NCBI GenBank assembly: GCA_958510875.1
Contig: OY294068.1
Coordinates: 72,766,633-72,830,632 of the forward strand
Source: Endomychus coccineus
Lineage: Eukaryota > Arthropoda > Insecta > Coleoptera > Endomychidae
Length of the DNA: 64,000 bases
Direction of reading: 5' to 3'
The notes under the pieces were generated by a model, which was given only the letters and a program-made list of their open reading frames with translations, did not search any database and was not told the DNA's origin. Positions 26,055 through 37,446 of this stretch are shown piece by piece. A program made the position numbers and the translations under genes. Each line of letters starts with the position of its first letter. Within the stretch, counting starts at the first letter, position 1.

Positions 26055-27769
26055 CAGGGTGTTTCAGAAAGACCTCCCGTGAAAGCAGTGGAAGGTAGAT
26101 TTTACAAAAATAATCAGATTCTTCACATAAACTATGGTCCTATCTTCTTTCGTTTCCGAAATACAGGGTGTTGAAGTTCTGAGAAATTTTAACATTTTCT
26201 TTATTATCTTCCGAACAAATGCATTTTTTTTTTCAAACCTGGTACACTTCAGTTTATGGAATGTGAAATTTTGTTGGTCACAAAATGTTTTTGAGACAAA
26301 TACAGTAGCACAGTTATGGGGTTTTGTATTTATTGAAACCCCTTAAACTTCTACTCCAATGGTAGGATACTATTATTGTATACACATTTGATAACTTCAT
26401 TTTGTTTTCTGAAAAAAATATTCTCGATAAATCTCACTTATAGGTTTCCTTTTCGAGCTATTTTGATTTTTCTAATCAGGGTTATCATATGGAATTTCTT
26501 TTGAATGTCTTTTTAATAAGTAAAAAAATTTGAATACCTTTTTATTGGTAACGATAAAAAATAATTCATAATAAATGCTCAAAATGATCCATTTACTACA
26601 ACGCAACGGCGACATAGTTTTCTCAACGACCTTCTTGTTCGAATTAACATTTTATATTAATCTCACCACAAGTTCTTCGAATACGCAAATATTGTGAACA
26701 GATGAAGCACATTTTACACGGACGTGGATTTATTAATTTCCACAATTTACGCTTATGGGCAAATGGTACAAGATCTAGGAATTTCCAAGAAAAATTCAGT
26801 GTCAATGGCTGGGCATTTAGGAAATAAATATTTTTGGCACAAACGTTTTACCAGACAGACTAACGACCGCTGCATTTTTAGAATTTTTGGAAACTAATCA
26901 TGAAGACAACATGCAATGAGGGAACAAATGCATGGATACAATTGGATGGCTGTCCTGGCCATTTTAGCAGACAATTACGAGATTGGCTAAATAGGAACTA
27001 CGGTAAGATAGATTGGTACAGGTGGTTCAGTTGCATGACCTCCTCGATCACCTGACCTCAATCCTCTGAACTTTTTTGCTTGGGGTTATTTGAAAGATAA
27101 AATTATGACACGTCGGTTCATAAGAGAGAAGATCTACTCAATCGTATTCGAAGAGCTTGTGGTGAAATTAATAATAAAATGTTAATTCGAACAAGAAGTT
27201 CGTTGAGAAATCTATGTCGCCGTTGCGTTGTAGTAAATGGATCATTTTGAGCATTTATTATGAATTATTCTTTATCGTTACCAATAAAAAGGTATTAACA
27301 TTTTTTTACTTAGATAGCCTTTCAAAAAAATTCCATATGATAACCCTGATTAGAAAAATTAAAATCGCTCGAACAGGAAGCCTCTAAGTGCAATTTATCA
27401 CGAATACTTTTTTCAGAAAACGAATTAAAGTTTTCAAATTTGTATACAATAATAATTTCCGATCATTGGCGTAGAATTTTGAGCGATTTAAATGGGTACC
27501 TATAAAACAACAAAGCTACGCTACTGTATTTATCTCACAAACATTTTGAGATCAAAAAAATTTCTCATCCCATAAAACTGAAGTTTGAATTGAAAATATT
27601 TATTTGTTCAGAAGATAACGAAGAAAATGTTATAGTTTTTGAAAACTTCAACATCAACTGTATCTCCGAAACGAAATAAGATAGTACCATAGTTTATATG
27701 AAGGATCTGATTATTTTTGTAAAATCTACCGTCCCCTGCATTAACGGGAGGTCTTTCTGAAACATCCTG
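26055..27769 (+). mobile_element. IS630/Tc1-mariner-type element with inverted ~600 bp arms
   Basis: Ends read CAGGGTGTTTCAGAAAGACC (26055) and its reverse complement (27769), each flanked by TA, the target of this superfamily. Arms of ~600 bp (26055-26660 and 27172-27769) are inverted copies. The middle plus-strand part is a broken transposase: WIQLDGCPGHF near 26932, the GKIDW block, and SPDLNPLNFF near 27050 followed by AWGYLKDKI near 27080. Frame changes occur between the blocks. The right arm contains the C-terminal part of the coding region, so the left arm is an inverted copy of the element's own 3' end. This copy cannot make a full transposase. Confidence 0.8.
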
Positions 27770-28835
27770 TATATTGAATAGAATAATTAACTTAACTTAT
27801 TAATTACTAAAATTCGAATACCTCTCAGAACTGTCATGAACCCTAATTTTACTCAATTCAATCACCGCTAAATGTAATTTTGAATATTTATTACTGTTAA
27901 ATTTTACTTTAATTCCAACTTCATTTAACTTTTTATTGGCTTCTCAAATTTAACAATTATTATTATTAATATGTTTCTACTGTCATTCTTGTCCCATAAT
28001 CAATACTGATTATTCATCAAACTACTTGCTTAAGCTCTCAAGTGAACGCCTTACTCGTGTATTTTTTTATTTTTCGATAGGGGTAAATCGGATTCAATAG
28101 CACACTATAGGGTCCAAGGAATCAACCACCAACCACGACACATTGGGAGCTCACGGGAGTAATTATTATTTTAGTAGTTGGTATTTCTCAAACCATGATG
28201 ACTTAGATTTGCTCCAGAATTCGTAGAGTAATAGCAGATTGGTTTTTCTCAAACTTCAATCTCCTTGCTAATTGTATAATTCTGTATTCGGTGCCTCGCA
28301 AGAACACGCGCTTTCTGTAAGACCTTTGATACCATTCATATCTATCAACTATTAATATATTTGTTATTGTTTTACATGCTTGTTTCTTTTTCCTTTATTG
28401 ATGTTTATTTGCCATACCATTGTCGCCTTTTCGTTTTTCAATTAACGGGTTAACTCATACTTTTGAGCTTGTTGTAGAGCTCTAGATCTTGGTAAAAAGA
28501 GAATAGGGTCGTTCCAAACTTGGTTGATTGGAAGCCCAACACCATACACTCTTGAGCTAATTCGGGAAAGAGGTGTTTTTTTTAAACAGCTCATATTTCA
28601 ATTATTATTTCCTTAACTGTTACAGATTAAAATTGCACTTCATTTGATATCTGACTTTGTTTTATCGAATATTATTATTTGAATATTCAAATATAGGGTT
28701 GTTGAATATCACAAATTAAGTTACGTAATTAACAACGTTTCATTCGTCCGCAGCACTACATAGTTAAAAACTATTTTTTTACTATTGATAAGAAATAATA
28801 ACCCTTATACACTAAAAATACTATTAAAGTACTGA

Positions 28836-28870
28836 GGACTTTTCCGCTACCAAGTAGCCATCATCTGAGT
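28836..28870 (-). ncRNA. Degenerate hammerhead-ribozyme-like core in the Penelope-like 3' end
   Basis: On the minus strand the order is CAGATGA, then a hairpin GGCTACTTGGTAGC (5 bp stem GCTAC/GTAGC), then GGAAAA. This is one change from the hammerhead CTGATGA box followed by stem II and GAAA. The plus-strand copy at about 30650-30670 keeps the hairpin but has CCAAAAG. Hammerhead motifs are known in Penelope-like elements. Cleavage ability is doubtful here. Confidence 0.45.
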
Positions 28871-28959
28871 AAACTAAATCATAAATCAAAATGTGCCTGT
28901 TAAATATTATTTGGGGGTAATAATGTGAACAATGGGTAACCCTCAACTGCAGATTAATC

Positions 28960-29205
28960 GGAATTTAATAAATTGCTTTTTCGTTCATACATTTCCATAA
29001 AAGCGATAAACTTTCTTCGGAAATGGTGTGACCTGTATTCAAAATATGTTCTGCTACCGCTGACTTTTCACCATCATATTTCTTTATATGGGCAAAATGC
29101 TCCTTATAGCGTGTTAAAATATTCCTTCTAGTTTCACCCACATTGCATTTTGAACACGACTCACAATTGATTTTGTAAACCCCGGATTTGTCGAAATTGG
29201 GAACT
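28960..29205 (-). pseudogene. GIY-YIG endonuclease of Penelope-like locus 1
   Basis: Minus-strand translation runs GVYKINCESCSKC, then NVGETRRNILTRYKEHF, then SAVAEHILNTGHT. The cysteine-rich insert before the YVG part and the RYKEHF helix match Penelope-like GIY-YIG domains. The tyrosine of the YIG half is asparagine (CNVGET). It is joined upstream to decayed RT sequence. Confidence 0.8.
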
Positions 29206-29740
29206 TTATGAAAGGTGTTGCCTAAACGGTGTTTTTTAGTTTGTTATTTATTACATTTATAAACTAGTTTTATTGCAAATTTAGAAAATGAACTGAAGAA
29301 TTCATTAATTACTGAAGAATGATAAGTGAAACTTTTGAATTTTATTGAAGTATTTGAAGGTAATGGCTCTAATTTGTTCATTTGGCTATGTTCCAATTTC
29401 CTTTTTTGTTAAGAAATTCAATTATTGAATAAAGATTTATGGTAACTATTGTCCAACGCAATTAGCTGAAGTTTCTCAACTTCGTTGTTATAATTTTGCT
29501 GACTCTAAGGGACTTTCAATAATCTATGAACTAGACTATTTAAACGGAGCTATTTTATATCTAAATGGTGAAGCTGAATCCGCCGGTTTACCTATTCGTT
29601 TAAGTGGGTTTTGTGTATATGTCGAAATCCAGATGATCAGATACCATCTTTTATAATGTTAATATCGAGGAAAGGAAACTGATTATCGGTTTCTATTTTG
29701 ACAGTGAATCTCAGCGAATCAAATTGGCTTATAAACGTCT

Positions 29741-30204
29741 TCAAAAAGCTATGTAAATCGAAATATTTACTTGTAATCGCGGAAATGTACATTCGCTCGT
29801 TTGTTTATAGTAATGTTTGTTAAAAGAGAAATAAGTCTGCTCCATGTATAAAGATGTGAGGATCACGTATTCTGTGCAGGTTCTATCAGGGAAATCAATA
29901 TTTGAAAGCCATTTCTTCAGAATGTTTATCGACTCAGGGATTGGAGTATTTGTAAATAGTGGAGCAACATCAAATGAAACGAGAGTATCACCAGGTTCAA
30001 GTTTGAAATCTTTCAATTTAGCAATAAGTTCCAAAGAATTTCAGGTAACCAATACAGTTTAGGAAGATTAGGATTTGAAAGTGTAAGTTTGCATTTTAAA
30101 TTATCGGAGATTACAGATGTACACAATTTTAATGAATTATTAACTAGCATGTCTACCACAATTCTCCAATTTCTAAACAAGAAAGAAAATTGGAACCTAG
30201 CCAA
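29741..30204 (-). pseudogene. Reverse transcriptase fragment of Penelope-like locus 1
   Basis: Two minus-strand frames. The upstream one has the PNLPKLYWLPEI block that precedes RT motif 1 (usually followed by HKPG..LRPIVS). The downstream one starts ELIAKLKDFKLEPGDT and continues into motif A, LVSFDVAPLFTNTPIPESI, with the catalytic aspartate codon near 29971. The RPIVS part between them is missing, so a deletion or frame change lies near 30030. Beyond 29741 toward 29250 the frame decays; LPFLDI-like wording (FPFLDINII) is visible near 29650. Non-functional. Confidence 0.8.
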
Positions 30205-30967
30205 CTAATCAAATGACAGCCATTACCTTCAAATACTTCAATAAAATTCAAAAGTTTTCAATTACCAATCTTTGGTAATCAATGGATTCTATAGTTTGTT
30301 TTCTAAATTTGCAATACAACCAGCTTATAGATATAAGAACAAGCTAAAACAAAATCAATTGTGAGTCTTGTTCAAAATGCTATGTAAGTCAAACTAGAAG
30401 GAATATTATAACGAACATTTTCCCTATATGAAGAAAAATAATGGTGGAAAAATCAGCAGTCGCCGAACATATTATCACTTAAAGCACAGTACAGACAAAT
30501 ATCTAGGTAATTTCGAAGAGATGGAAATGTATAAACGAAAAAGGAATTTATTAAGTTTTGATTTATCTCCAGCTGAGGGTAACCCATTGTTTACTTAATT
30601 ATCTTCAAATAGTATTTAAAGAGGCACATTTTGATTTATAATTTAGTTCAGTCTACTTGGTAGCCAAAAGGTGCTCAGTATTTTAATAGTATTCTTAGTG
30701 GATAAGGGTGATAATTTTCTTTTTAATTATGTTGTAATATATCCACAGTGTGAACTCTTTTATAGTTTATTAACTATTTTTTTGTTAGTATATTAGATTT
30801 TCTGGTAATAGAAAACACGTACTTCATTAACAGCTCGATCTAATATACATTTTTCCAGACAAGTATTACAAATAATTTTGTAAGTACAAGACGAGTTGTT
30901 CTATCACAGTGTTTAACAAGTAATCGGGAGAAAGAGTGATATGAAGAGCACAGCCCCCATGCCAAAC

Positions 30968-30973
<6 letters not shown>

Positions 30974-31040
<67 letters not shown>
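30974..31040. repeat. (GA)n microsatellite
   Basis: About 33 uninterrupted GA dinucleotides read directly. The leucine-serine open frame on the minus strand (30866-31063) is only its translation. Such tracts are prone to length variation. Confidence 0.97.
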
Positions 31041-31041
<1 letters not shown>

Positions 31042-31812
31042 AGAGCAGTAAGAGGAAATCCAATTCTCCTAGAATTTAATAAGTATAAACGATGTAGGTG
31101 TAGTGTGTATTAGTCAGTTTGGACTAACTCTACCCCTCGTACATGACAATTATTATAGTGAAAACCTTCCCACAAGCAGAGTCACAACAAATAAGGGCAG
31201 ATAAGAAATTGATAAGTCGAAACCATCTCCAAAAGAAAAAAGCCCAGTTACAACTCAACCTTCATTATAATATTGAGGGATATGAATGTAGTGTTTATTC
31301 TGAAGGCTTTCAAGCTTCGTATCACTCATATATTATCTAACCTTCAGCCTATATCTTCCAATATGTATAAATACTCTTCCTTCATCAAAAGAGCAATTGG
31401 ACTATTATATCCTTGTTTGACCTGGAGCAAGGAATTGAAAGAAAATGATTGAAAGATTTACTGCCCTGTAGATTTTTGGATTCAATGATGAATGCATGAT
31501 AAGTATATCATACAAATACATACAGAATGCAATGTATAAATCGGACTCTGATTGAACTGTCTGAGTGGTAGTCGATCTTGGTGGTGTGTAAGGTGTACTG
31601 ATTGGAAGGAAAAATTCCTATAACAAGAGTTGGAATCATTATCCAGTGATGTCCCTGATGAAACTTCCTTAATGACGGTAGTCGCAATATATTACATCAA
31701 TAATTGTTTCACAATATGATGATTATTGCACATTGATAAAAATTGAGTGATTTAAAAAAAGTATATCTGTCCTTTTTAGGATTATAGGAAGTGAGTTATA
31801 AAGACTTGGTTT

Positions 31813-33056
31813 ATAGTCTAGGAGCCAGAGCGATATTGATGGTCTGAACAGTAACCCGATGGCACTATGGTTAATCGTTAGACGACGGTTCAATGACCAA
31901 TTCATCTCGAAGACCGAATTTTCCCCGACTGCTAGATCTCGAGATATAGCATCCGCATTTTTTTTTGTTTTGACTGGAGGTTAACCCTTTCCAAGTTGCG
32001 ATTACTTGAAAAGCATGCCATTCTTATGCACTTCCACCATGTGCCATCATTTTTTATCGTGCCCGTTTATCAGGCATACCAGATAAAATTCGACCGAAAA
32101 TGGACTGCTAGTTAACCCTCCCAAACCTGGTGGAAAATGTTCATTGGTGTTGGCAATTGTTAACATACCCTATGCCATCAAAAGTTATCGGTCCATTTTC
32201 GAGTAATTGGCCATTATTCGGACCAAAAATGTTTATTTTTTTCATTTTGTGGCTAAAACTTGCAGGTTACAAGATAACATGATGGCACCATGTTAAATAA
32301 CTTTATTGGAGGTCAAATGAAGGTTCAAAGTTATTGCCATCACTCCTTGCCTATTTAAACCCCCCAAAATCCCCTGAAACCACCCCCAAAAAAATATGAA
32401 TAATATGGATAATATGACCAAATTTATCATGAATTAGTAAATTTTTAAGATTCTGGCTGGGTTTAAAATCGAAACGGCAGTTTTTTCGTTTTTGTTTCGT
32501 TTTGGGGGGTTTGAATAGGCAAGGAGTGATGGCAATAATTTTAAATCTTCGTTTGACCTCCATTAAGGTTATTTAACATGGTGCCATCATGTTATCTCGT
32601 AACCCGCAAGTTTTAGCCACAAAATGAAAAAAAGAAACATGTTTGGTCCAAATAATGACCAATTACTCGTAAATGGACCGATAACTTTTGATGGCATAGG
32701 GTATGTTAACAATTGCCAACACCAATGAACATTTTCCACCAGGTTTGGGAGGATCAACTAGCAGTCCATTTTTGGTCCAATTTTAACTGGTCGGCCTGAT
32801 AAACGGGCACGATAAAAAATGATGGCACATGGTGGAAGTGCATAAGAATGGCATGCTTTTCAAGTAAGCGCAACTTGGAAAGGGTTAACTTCCAGTCAAA
32901 GCGAAAAAAAAAGGCGGATGCTGTATCTCGAGTTCTAGCAGCCGGGGAAAATTCTATCTATGAGATGAATTGATCATTGAACCGTCCTCTTACGATAAAC
33001 CATAGTGCTATCGGGTTAATGTTCAGACATCAATATCGCTCTGGCTCCTAGACTAT
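31813..33056. mobile_element. Foldback element with ~540 bp arms (unit 4)
   Basis: Left arm 31813-32350 and right arm about 32515-33056 are highly similar reverse complements. Shared blocks include TAGTCTAGGAGCCAGAGCG at the outer ends, AGCATGCCATTCTTATGCAC and CCTATGCCATCAAAAGTTAT. The spacer of ~160 bp is A- and C-rich (runs of C and A near 32360-32395). No coding sequence was recognised. Probably a non-autonomous long-TIR element. Confidence 0.85.
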
Positions 33057-33334
33057 TATTGTAATTATCCACTTCAAGGCGTTTTAGTTTTTCTTATCAT
33101 TGTTCTCACTTTTCAAAGAGCTCTTATTTCGTAATTGATTGGGAGAAATATTTGTTATTCACGTAATAATTCAATATTCTTTTATAACAACTATATCTAG
33201 TAGTCCATTGGAATAGTAATTTTTTTGTAGCATTTTGAGCAGCATACAGACCTAGTTTTTTAGAAGGGCTTTGACTTCTAGAACACTAATTTCACAACCC
33301 ACAGATGAACAGAGGGGTGATTTTTAAGAAATAT

Positions 33335-34900
33335 ATACAGGCTGCCCCAGGTTTTAGTAGCAGAACTTCAACAGTCGATGGAAAATTTGATTTTGAGGAA
33401 AAAGTATTTATCAACATATATGCACAGACGCTTAGGTTTTGAGATTGAAATTGAAAAAAAAATTCTTTTTTTGCAAATATCTCCGGAACCGTTTATCGTA
33501 CAGAAAATAGCTTTTGTAAGCATTTTCTACTCATAGTAATCTATGTCTTGTGCGATAAATTTTTTTTTTTTAGTCATAATTGGTGAAGATTTTGAAGGGG
33601 TAGTGGGTGTTTTTCTCCCCAACTTCTACGCCACTGGAAAAAGTACGGTTTTGAGCCGCCAATGTTTTCTACACAGAAAGATGCTTGGTCATAAGCTCTA
33701 AAGTTGACCGTTTTCGAGAAAAATCAACTTTCATGTTGAAAAAAATGGTCAATTCTTTGAAATGAAATTTATTTTTTACTGATTAAACAAAATTTATTTA
33801 AACGTTAGAAGAAGTACCAAAACCAAAAAATTGACCATATTTATATAATTTTTTTTTGCGTTTTTGACCGTTTTTTGTAATTTACGTGAAAAATATGAAT
33901 TTTGATCATAATTATCAAGAGAGAAAAGTTGTAGAAAAGTTGTTAGAAGCTCCGTGGCTATAAATAATCAGCTTTGTAAGTGATTTCTCACATTTTGAGA
34001 GCAAAATATTAATTTTCATGAAAATTATAAGGAGAGCAAAGTTGTAGAACGGAAAATTTTCTATCTTTGAGTTGCAAAAGATTTCTTCTAAAATACGTAT
34101 TTTCACATCTAAAACGTGTCAAAGAAGGGGTGCGGATTGTAGATACTCAGCTTTTTAGGTGATTTTTCACATTTGAAGTGTGAAATACTAATTTTTAGTG
34201 TGAAGTACTAATTTCGATGCAAATTATCAAGAGAGCAAAGTTGTCGAACGGAAACTTACCTATTTTTATATTGCAAAGACATTTTGTTCCTGAAATTACG
34301 TATTTTCACAGCTAAACCGCGCCATAGAAGGTGCGCGATTATAGATAATCAGCTTTTCAAGAGAATTTCCATATTTTCAGTACGAAATAATAAAACAAGG
34401 TTGGAGAACGGGAAATTTGCAACTATTGCTTATTTTTGCATCTAGAAGACGCTAGTGAGATATAGGATCATATATATTCTACCGTTTGGACAAGTTTTTG
34501 AATTTCGAATATTTTTTTTCCTTTTTTTATTTACAGTATTACTTATCAATTTTTGCGGAAAGACACAAGAAAGCTTATAGCAGGAATTTTTCTAGTGCGA
34601 GTCAAAAAATGTATTAGCATATTAAATAATCATATTTTACAAAAAAATAATACTTTTTTTATATATTTCTTATTGTAAATAATAATAATAATCACATTTT
34701 TATATCCATTCTCGTCGCTACTTGCGCTATATACTTCTTCCTCCAACTATGATGCTTCAAGTGGATTATTCAGCAAACTTATATCAACATCAAGGCAAAC
34801 TTCAATCTTTTCTCCTACGACATCATCAGGATAATCCAGATTAAAATGTGAAAAAGCACTTAAAAAGCTGATTATCTATAGCCGCGCACTTTCTAGCAGC
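33335..34900. repeat. Satellite-like array of ~180 bp units inside a larger repeat
   Basis: Units beginning with a form of AGATAATCAGCTTTTTAAGT recur near 33960, 34140 and 34340 (spacing about 180 and 200). They share GAGAGCAAAGTTGTAGAACG and TACGTATTTTCACA. The third unit follows an extra ~20 bp internal duplication of CTAATTTTTAGTGTGAAGTA type. An inverted piece of the same unit is at 34850-34905. The left boundary may be TACAGGCTGCCCCAGG at 33337, a transposon-end-like string. No coding sequence. Confidence 0.65.
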
Positions 34901-35282
34901 GCGTTCTATTTTTCACGTGATCAGTATTACATGAGCCCGTTTAAAAGCTATTGACTATCCAAAGTAGAAGAGGGGGAAATTAGATATTATATGATATTAA
35001 TCAAATAAACAACTCTTTCTCCCTCTCTCTTATTCTGATATCAAGTTGTGTACCAAATTTGATCCTAGCTACGTCTAGGAGGTAAGAAAAATATGAAAAT
35101 AAGAGATGAACAGGCAGACAAACAAACTCGGTGGTACTTAGAGTGCTGATGCTGTTGGTAGTGTTGGTTGAGTGTAAACGAAAGAAAAAAATACGTTGAT
35201 TGTTGCTTATGAGTTGTGTCAATCAGTAGGAAAAACTTTCCTAGAAACTTTGGAAATAGATTGATTCATAATGATAACTTAC

Positions 35283-35535
35283 CCGACGGTAACATCGAAT
35301 ATATTGCTGCCGACGGAAGAGGAAACTGCCATATCGCCGAAACCTTTTCTAGCGACTATGACTGATGTGATGAGGTCAGGAATAGAAGTACCTGCCGCCA
35401 GAAAGGTAAGGCCCATCACTTCAGGTGGTATTTTTACAGTATCACCCACCATGTTTGCCCACCATACCATCAAGTATGAGTAAGCTGCTATCCATAATAT
35501 ACTTCCAACAAATGTGACGGGAAAAAATCTTTTAC
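35283..35535 (-). CDS. Nckx30C: K+-dependent Na+/Ca2+ exchanger, alpha-2 repeat exon
   Basis: This exon encodes the second ion-binding repeat of an SLC24/NCKX exchanger. The translation goes from [20 protein letters not shown] through [20 protein letters not shown] to [36 protein letters not shown]. The acidic residues in GTSIPD and SNIFD are those known to be essential for Ca2+/K+ transport in this family, and both are present. The acceptor is CTTACAG at 35536; the first two bases (GT) join the A left by the 44 kb exon to make serine (SPK-S-KRFF), as in vertebrate NCKX. The donor is GG|GTAAGT at 35282, leaving two bases. Length 253 nt, no lesions. The run of C-terminal helices continues in the 18 kb exon. 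Confidence 0.97.
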
Positions 35536-36259
35536 CTGTAAGATTCAAGCAATAAGTACACATATACGATGATCTTGTTATTGACATAGATTAAAAGTGA
35601 AGATTATATTATGATCAATTATTGTGAATAGAATTGATTTGAATACTTCATAACATTGTAATAATTCCGTCGTACGTGAAGGACAACGAAAAATTGAGGA
35701 AAATGAGGGCATGTTCACATTTCATCTTCGAGGCTACTGAAAAATATTCAAAGCAGCATGTATTCAGATGCTAAATACCAAAATTCGAGCGAATATCCTA
35801 GTGTTACTGTTTAATAAATTCTAAGAAATATTCTGCAAAACGATCACGTAAAAGACCGTCTTTAAACTGCGTTAATGGCAGTTATTCCAGAGACATAATT
35901 TTGCGCAATTAAATCAGGGTAAACTATAAATGTTCCATTTAGGGGCAATAAAATTTGGAATATATTCGAAATCTTATGAATTATTCAAACCAATGCATCA
36001 ATTTTGGACCAGGATTATGGAATAAGATTGATTCCTTTCCTGCCTCACATGGGATTAATTCCAATGATTTCCGAAATATTCTACTTGGTCATTGAAATCA
36101 CTCTATTCAAAACTTATAACATTCTGGATTCGAAAGCAGTACTATTACTCATTGGCCAAATTTGTTTTACTATTCATCTTTATTATGTGAGTTTTTCTCA
36201 TAATAGTAATATAATAATAATTCATGATATTCACCTGAATTGGTTATTTTATTTCATCA

Positions 36260-36665
36260 GAAAATATGATAAAGAGTTTTGGGGACATTCAATAGATATC
36301 AACAGCACATTCATAATACAAGAAAGAGCTCTCAGAACTATTTGTAGGATAAAACGAACCGAACCCTGACGGAGTCATTTTGAAAAACTGAAAGTACTGA
36401 CAATTACAAATTTGTATCTATATCGTCTTTCTTTGTTAGCTTTCGCAACAAAAACAAGTATATACCACCCCAATTCAATTATACAGTGAACGTAAAAGGT
36501 CCCTTATATATGGCAATAAAAACATTCAATCACCTACCGTCTTGGGAATAATTTCGCTAAATATTTTTAAAATTAAGGTAGAAAAATTATTTCAAACCTG
36601 CGTTACTACGATACCAGAGAATTTTTCAATCACCACATATAGATCGTTCTTATTATAATAACCAT
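36260..36665 (+). pseudogene. 3' end of a non-LTR retrotransposon ORF2
   Basis: The plus strand reads EFWGHSIDINSTFIIQERALR, a block typical of the C-terminal end of CR1/jockey-like RT proteins (WG.S.DI...F..QKRA.R.I). It then continues past a stop at 36367 with LTITNLYLYRLSLLAFA and a decayed LP..LK tail. Several stops follow. The upstream part of the same open frame (36004-36230) is hydrophobic and not recognisably RT. Confidence 0.6.
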
Positions 36666-37446
36666 CAGAATTACTCTTTATTTTATTATCAACATTCACT
36701 AGTCATTATTTCACCAAAAACTAACTTATATATGCAAACATCGATTTCTAATTATACAAATTGTATGATTGTCTATATGTGTGTGAAAAACAACTTAAAA
36801 TGACCTACACTTCTCAATAGCATACATGAAAATAATTCCATTGAAAAAAGTATATTATAACTGTATCAAAACTTGTAACTATTCGAGAAATAGATTATAT
36901 TCTACTCTATTCTATAATATGTGTTGATGTTGATTGATTCTTTCATGTACAGTTTTAAAAATTCCTGGAACAAAAACTGTTTCCGGGGGCTTATTCTCCT
37001 TACTCACCCATTTAATATAGAGCCGGCTCTGAGTATATGTGTACTCTTATTTAGGCATTCCTAGTACGATATATTAATCTTTGCAAGAAAAACAAGAATC
37101 AAACTAAAATCAAGCTCTATATCATGTTCCATTAACTTTAGTAAAGATATCATTAGAATTGAATAGAATAATGTTCATCTGTTGCGGTAATTTAAAGAGT
37201 TATAAAGGTACGTCATGCCTGTACATTTTAGCGTAAAGTAAAAGAAAACCGAGATTCTCGTAGCGGCTGCCGTTCAGAGCTCTCGCATACGTTCCGTGCA
37301 TTATGCACGCTTATTACGCTTGACTATTACAGATTTACTGTGCCTCCCAGGGGCGGACTGGCAACAGTTAAACGACGCAGGATTTTAGGACGTGCAGAGT
37401 GCAAGTCAATTTACCAATATTCATTATTTCTTATTAGTATAAGGTG

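Larger units (their letters stand above)
28790..30740 (-). mobile_element. Penelope-like retroelement, locus 1 (minus copy plus inverted plus-strand fragment)
   Basis: The minus-strand copy (about 30205 down to 28790) carries reverse transcriptase remains and then a GIY-YIG endonuclease, the order diagnostic of Penelope-like elements. The plus-strand piece (about 30240-30740) repeats the 3' part in inverted orientation. It shows KINCESCSKCYV near 30350, then HIITxxK, then the 3' non-coding block with CTACTTGGTAGC. Both copies are broken. The layout, with 5' sides facing each other and 3' ends outward, is repeated at the other two loci. Confidence 0.88.
18026..35282 (-). other. Intron of the exchanger gene (~17.3 kb)
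   Basis: Bounded by a GTAAGT donor at 35282 and a TTACAG acceptor at 18026. It is filled with transposon remains, listed separately. Between them, 18.1-19.4, 20.5-22.1, 22.6-24.6, 27.8-28.8 and 34.9-35.28 kb hold nothing I recognise. A lone Tc1-type end-like string is at 24133. Confidence 0.85.

Noticed and set aside
30866..31063. Leucine/serine-rich open frame on the minus strand
   Set aside because: It is the translation of the (GA)n microsatellite.
36004..36250. Hydrophobic N-terminal part of the 121-codon frame as a membrane protein
   Set aside because: It runs into a LINE C-terminus in the same frame and has no gene context.
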